Below, piece by piece: positions 59,342-64,000 of a DNA stretch of 64,000 nt. Made by a program: the position numbers and the translations under genes. The notes beneath the pieces are model-generated. The model saw only the letters and a list, made by a program, of their open reading frames with translations. It searched no databases and was not told the DNA's origin. The number at the start of each line of letters is the position of its first letter. Positions within the stretch are counted from its first letter, which is position 1. Location: contig JALGQZ010000005.1 in assembly GCA_023105745.1 (NCBI GenBank), positions 64,160,019-64,224,018 of the forward strand. Reading direction: 5' to 3'. This stretch comes from Austropuccinia psidii. Its lineage: Eukaryota; Basidiomycota; Pucciniomycetes; Pucciniales; Sphaerophragmiaceae.

Positions 59342-62205
59342 GTGGGAATCATGATGTGTTCAATGGTTCTCACTTATTTCCTTCAAGAGCACAATTGTGC
59401 ACTCTGAATACTAGTGTCAAGAAATCTTTAAAATTTCTTATTTTCTCTTCTGTCTCTGATATTTTTTATAGTATTCTCATTGATTCTGGTGCTACAAACT
59501 CTTTTATTGCAAAGAATTTTGTTCTCAAGTATTCATTGACTCTGTCAGAGCTCCCTGAAAAGATTCCTCTTTTCATTTTGGATTCTAATGAATCCCCTGC
59601 CTTGTTCATCACCCATTATACCAAGTGGGTAGTTGACTTGCCTTCCTTCCCAAGCTTTGAATGGGACTTCTTTATCATAGATTCACCCAAGGGAGAAGAC
59701 CTGATATTGGGCTATGATTTTCTTTACCATTTTAATCCCATTATTGATTGGAAAAATGGATTTATCACCTACGATTCTAATCATAAGGATTCTAGTGGTA
59801 TTATTCCTTCTACTAGTAATGACTTAGCCACTGCTGTCAACAGTGTTGCTCTGGTCGGTGAACTTAAGACACCTTCCCTTCCTTCTTCTGTCCATATCCC
59901 TTCCATTATTCCCTCTCAGTCATTACTTCCATCAAGAGATGAAGTCTTCAAAGAGATAAAGGATGTTGGAGAAGATGTTGCCATATCTTCACTTCTTCTC
60001 TTTCAAGGGGATATGGACCTTCCTCCCTTATCTTTTCATGCATCCCTGGAGGAGCAGTGGGATGAGGAGGAAGAGCCAGAAGAAATTGAAACTGTGTTGA
60101 AGGTTGTTCCTCCTGCTTATCACCAATATTTGGATGTATTCTCCAAGGTGAAAGCAGAGAAACTTCCCCCACACCGCACCTGTGATCACCATATCAAATT
60201 GGAGGGTCTTCTACCTCCAATTGGTGTTATCTACTCATTATCAAATCAAGAGTCAGAAACACTGTGGGCCTACATTTCAGAGAATATAGAGAAAGGTTTC
60301 ATTATACCAAGCTCCTCTTCAACAGGAGCACCTGTCCTTTTTGTCAAGAAAAAGGATGGAGGTCTTCGTTTGTGTTTTGACTACCGCAAACTCAATTCTG
60401 TCACTAGGAAGAACAGATACCCTGTTCCTCCTATGAACCAGCTTCTTACCGTATTCAACGGTTCCACTATCTTCTCCAAGATAGATTTGTGTGGTGCATA
60501 TAACCTTCTGAGAATCAAAGAGGGGGATGAGCACTTAACTGCCTTTAGAACCAAATATGGCAGTTATGAGTATTTGGTCATGCCATTTGGTTTGACCAAT
60601 GCTCCTGCTTCTTTCCAAAATCTAGTAAATGATATCTTTGCAGATTTTTTGGATGTGTTTGTTGTGGTTTATCTAGATGATATTATGGTCTTTTCCAGTT
60701 CTGAGGAGGAACATGTCAAACATGTGGCCTCTGTCCTCCAAAGACTGAGGGACAATAATCTGTTTGCCAAAGCCTCCAAGTGTGTATTCCATGCCTCAAG
60801 TGTGGAATACTTGGGCTATGTTGTTTCAAGTGATGGCCTCAAGATGGATTCTTCAAAAGTTCAGCAAATCCTCAATTGGCCTCAGCCCAAAAACATCAAG
60901 GCTCTTCAATCCTTTCTTGGCTTTGCCAATTTTTATCGTCGTTTCATTAAAAATTATTCCAAAAAAATCACTTCTCTCACTTCCCTTCTCAAAAAGGATT
61001 CTCCTTTCATCTTCAATGAGGAAGCTCTTAGTCAGTTTCAAGCACTCAAAGAAGCTTTCACCTCCGCTCCTATCTTATCCCATTTCAATCCATCTCTACC
61101 TACTATTGTAGAGACTGATGCTTCTGATTATGCATTGGGCGCCGTACTGAGTCAGGTGAATGACTCTGGAAAGCATCCCATTGCATTTGATAGTCGCAAG
61201 CTCTTACCGGCCGAACTCAACTATGAAATTCATGACAAGGAACTCCTTGGCATAGTTTGGGCTCTCAAGCGCTGGAGGGCATTTTTTCTTTCTCTTTCCA
61301 ATCCTTTTGAGGTCTTGACAGACCACTCTTCCTTGCAGTATTTCATGTCTTCCAAAGTTCTTACTCGTCCTCAGGCCCGTTGGGCTGAATTTCTCTCAGA
61401 ATTTCATTTCACTATCACTTACCGCCCAGGCAGGCTGGCCACTTTACCAGATGCCTTGTCACGTCAGGACAACATATACCCAGAGAGGGGGGTGGACTTC
61501 ATCAGCAAGAATCCTCAGAATTTTCATCAAGTACTTAAGCAAGATGGAATTCAAGAATCAAGATTCTTCTCAATCAAAGTGGAAATTTTCTCAGATTTAG
61601 TGGACAAGATTCAAAAAGAAGTATGGCAAGACAAAGACTATAAAGAAATACTCAAGCAACTAGCAAGAGGTGAATCAGTTCCAGATTATTCTCTTGAACC
61701 TCAAGCCAAGTTATTATTATTCAAAGATAGAGTGGTAATTCCAAGCAATGAAGAACTTCAACTCAATATTCTTCAAAAGCGTCATGACTCACCATTGGCT
61801 GGCCATCCTGGCCAGGAGAAGACCCTCAAGCTCATCAAGAGGGATTTTTATTGGGCTGGCATGAATCAATTCATCAAGGACTATGTGTCCTCATGTCAGC
61901 AATGTTCAAGAAACAAGAACATTCATCACAAGAAGTCTGGATTACTCAAGCCTCTTTCAATTCCGTCTGGTCCTTGGAATTCATTATCAATGGACTTCAT
62001 CACTCAATTGCCACTGTCAAACAACTTTGATTCAATTTTAGTAGCTGTGGCCAGATTCTCAAAAATGGCAATCTTCATTCCTACTTATGGCACAATCACT
62101 GCTCTGGATTTAGCTCAAATCTTCATTAGTCATGTATTTTCCAAGCATGGACTTCCAGTCAGTATTGTCAGTGATAGAGGATCCTTATTTGTTTCATCAT
62201 TTTAG
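59323..62205 (+). pseudogene. Chromovirus Pol: protease, RT, RNase H, integrase (first part)
   Basis: Open from the gag overlap to TAG at 62203-62205. Protease LIDSGATNSFIA is near 59476. RT runs from the GVIYSLSNQE region through FSKIDLCGAYNLLRI, MPFGLTNAPASF and catalytic YLDDIMVFS near 60669. RNase H is ETDASDYALGAVL near 61112 and DHSSLQYF. The integrase zinc domain is HDSPLAGHPGQ...CQQC, and core Asps are in MDFITQLP and SDRGSLF. The stop replaces the codon expected to be Trp (SSF-W-TQLCQQL in relatives, from family knowledge), a single-base TGG to TAG change. Otherwise intact. No own ATG is needed if it is translated by frameshifting. Confidence 0.93.
59329..59335 (+). promoter_or_regulatory. 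-1 ribosomal frameshift site at gag-pol junction
   Basis: GGGAAAA read in the gag frame as G GGA AAA, a canonical X-XXY-YYZ heptamer, followed by GTC and the gag stop TGA. Slipping -1 gives GGG AAA AGT CTG, which is exactly the pol frame; that frame is closed by TAG only at 59320-59322, just upstream. Confidence 0.75.
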
Positions 62206-63057
62206 ACTCAATTGTGTCAGCAGCTCAAGATATCAAGAGATCTTTCAACTGCTTTTCACCCTGAAACAGATGGACAGACAGAGAGGGTAAATCAGATACT
62301 AGAACAGTACCTTCGGATGTATGTCAGCTATCATCAAGATGACTGGTACACCTGGCTCCCTCTGGCTGAATTTGCCTATAATAATGCAGAACATTCATCA
62401 ACCAAGCAATCACCTTTTTTCACCATTTATGGAAGGAATCCCAGCTTTGACTCAATCCATATTTCTCAAGACTCACCTGTTGGAAAGTTATCAATAAAAC
62501 TCCAATCAGTACAGCAAGTTGTCAAAGAAGAATTAGAGTCAGCAATAAGGAGATTCAAGAAGTATGCAGATAGAAATAGAGCAATTCCACCTGATTTCCA
62601 ACCTGGGGACAAAGTATGGCTAGCTTCCAAGAACATTAAGACAACAAGACCCACCAAGAAATTATCAGAAAGATGGTTGAGACCTTTTGAAGTTCTGAAG
62701 AAGATTGGCAGTCATGCATATCACCTCAAGTTGCCTCAGCAATGGAAGACAGTTCACCCTGCATTCCATGTGTCCTTATTAGAACCAGTCAAGCATTCAG
62801 CTATCCCAAATCGTCATCAATTGCCGCCACCACCAGTTTTAGTGGAGCAGCAAGAAGAATGGGAAGTGGCTCAGGTTCTGGACTTAAAACTCAAAAGAGG
62901 TAAATTATGGTATCTTGTAGAGTGGAAAGGATTCAGCGAAGACCCAGAAAGAACCACTTGGGAGCCGGCTTCAAACCTTACCAACTCACCAGACCTTGTC
63001 AAGGACTTCCACTCATTATATCCAGACAAGCCTGGTCCAAATACCTCAAGAGTTTGA
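62206..63057 (+). pseudogene. Chromovirus Pol: integrase end and chromodomain
   Basis: Same frame as the preceding part, continuing to TGA. Integrase Glu is in HPETDGQTERVNQ, then the C-terminal GDKVWLASKNI region. A clear chromodomain follows at about 62857-63000: EEWEVAQVLDLKLKRG, LWYLVEWKGF, TTWEPASNL, with the aromatic cage residues Y, W, W in place. The chromodomain would tether integration to histone-marked heterochromatin. Confidence 0.93.
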
Positions 63058-63058
63058 T

Positions 63059-63580
63059 TTATGGTGCTTGGTGGGGAGAAGAAGTTATGAAAGTAAGTTC
63101 CTCTCCTGGCATGCACCTTTAAGGGGGTATTCTACCCATATGTTGTTGTAAGCATCACCTTGGCCACTTTGTGAGCACTTGTCAGTTCTTTGGACAGGTT
63201 CAGGAAGCATACAACACCAATACCCTCCGATTTGGACCTTATCAAGATATGGCCAAATATTCCTTTCTTTCTTTTCATTTATCATTTCAATTTATGCCAA
63301 TCATCATAATTCAAGACATTCATTACTCCAAGTCATTTACGGCAATTCTTCTCAGAAGCCATTTATGGCAATTCATCTCAGAAGTCATTATGGCAATCTT
63401 TTCAATTTTATGGTGCTTGGTGGGGAGTGGAAGTTATGAAAGTAAGTTCCATCTCCTGGTATGCATCCCTGAGGGTTCTACTTCTTTTAAAACATCACCT
63501 TGGCCACTCTGTGAGCATCAAATGCTTGGTTTTCATTTTTTCAGACACTTTTTTGGCCAGAATCAAGCAACTCACAACAA
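63059..63580 (+). repeat. Direct repeat and short tandem array in chromovirus 3' region
   Basis: A block of about 120 bp (TTATGGTGCTTGGTGGGGAG, AAGTTATGAAAGTAAGTTCC, CATCACCTTGGCCAC) occurs at 63059-63175 and again at about 63408-63515. Between them a 26-bp unit (CATTTAYGGCAATTC, CTCAGAAG) repeats about 2.6 times at 63334-63400. Non-coding. Confidence 0.8.
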
Positions 63581-63810
63581 GAAGGACCAACCATCAGGAT
63601 TTTTCTTTATTTCTTTCTTTACTCTCATTTTCTCTTATACTTTTATTTTTCTTTCTTTCTTTACTTGTATAATTTTATTTCTTTTATTTCTTTAAAGCAG
63701 CAGCATCCCCTCCCAAATCATGTATGGGGAGGTTCCATTTTTTTTTCATCTTTTATTATTTATAAGAGTGGGGATAGAAGGCAAACCAAACACAAACAAG
63801 GAAAAGGAAA

Positions 63811-63999
63811 CTAGTTATCTCTACCCAAATCATCAAAGGTTCTCTGGAAATCATTTATCAACTCATCTTCATACCAGGCAAATTTTGCAGCCATCTCTTC
63901 AGAAGCAGTACCTGGGATAGTCCTGTCATTGGCATACATAATCACCTCTCTGCTATTCCTATCAACCCTCCTGAACAATCTGGCCACAGCATCTTGACT
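63811..63999 (-). CDS. Antisense ORF in chromovirus 3' region, 5' end outside window
   Basis: On the minus strand 62 codons are open up to the window edge and end at TAG 63811-63813. The peptide is highly charged and protein-like (RLFRRVDRNSREVIMYAN, FAWYEDELINDFQRTFDD). It lies after pol, converging on it, before the expected 3' LTR. No family was recognised. It could be an accessory antisense ORF of the element or the end of a captured gene. Confidence 0.45.
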   Translation of the reverse strand, partial: SQDAVARLFRRVDRNSREVIMYANDRTIPGTASEEMAAKFAWYEDELINDFQRTFDDLGRDN

Positions 64000-64000
64000 T

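Larger units (their letters stand above)
56442..64000 (+). mobile_element. Chromodomain Ty3/Gypsy retrotransposon (chromovirus), 3' end outside window
   Basis: It starts TGTAACAACC inside the family A LTR fragment. Then come LTR, long leader, gag, pol with a C-terminal chromodomain, and a 3' region running off the window. The 3' LTR is not in view. The protein plan is that of chromoviruses and differs from elements A, 2 and 3. Gag is intact, and pol has a single premature stop, so it is a relatively recent copy. Confidence 0.9.

Overview
The window looks like an AT-rich, transposon-dominated stretch of a fungal nuclear genome, most likely a rust fungus (Pucciniales, Basidiomycota). The evidence is one intron-containing, secreted GH18 chitinase-like gene with short GT-AG introns (66 and 74 bp), a filamentous-fungal set of Ty3/Gypsy and Ty1/Copia LTR retrotransposons, and a MULE-type OTU-domain remnant. 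The species cannot be fixed from the sequence alone. No rRNA, tRNA, CRISPR or bacterial-type feature was seen.

Layout. 244-1680 is a solo LTR (family A, target-site duplication TAAAT). 4999-14662 is a full-length Gypsy element on + (element A, duplication ACTTA) with a decayed gag-pol. 15183-25859 is a full-length Gypsy element on - (element 2, duplication TGTTT); its gag-pol is one frame broken by only three stop codons. 26954-28342 is a diverged solo LTR (family B). About 28.3-35.0 kb is AT-rich, with only weak traces of a Copia relic. 35041-36923 is the one convincing host gene. 38108-43220 is a complete but broken Copia element (duplication ACAAA), apparently inserted in the 5' LTR of a second Copia element (gag to integrase, 43713-45361). 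That second element is cut off by an LTR fragment (45362-46210), followed by an OTU-protease exon pair (46213-47023). About 47731-56131 is a third Gypsy element on - (element 3) with a truncated left LTR. It abuts a family A LTR fragment (56132-56441), which is itself interrupted by a chromodomain Gypsy element (56442 to beyond the window end).

Elements A, 2 and 3 share one protein plan: an extra N-terminal ORF with a GWxP motif, then Gag with a CCHC knuckle, protease, RT, RNase H, integrase, and a C-terminal chromodomain-like segment. They also share a primer-binding site beginning TGGGGGCC. Their LTRs fall into two unrelated-looking families (TGTCAGCC and TGTGAGCC). In elements 2 and 3 the N-terminal ORF appears to be assembled by splicing a small phase-1 exon and to reach Gag-Pol by a -1 frame change. 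The chromovirus at 57-63 kb carries a canonical -1 slippery heptamer at its gag-pol junction, an ATG-free 0.6 kb leader, and an antisense ORF in its 3' region. Sampled Gypsy coding DNA has no CpG at all, whereas the chitinase exon is CpG-rich, which suggests methylation-driven decay of the repeats. All calls come from reading the sequence; no database search was possible.
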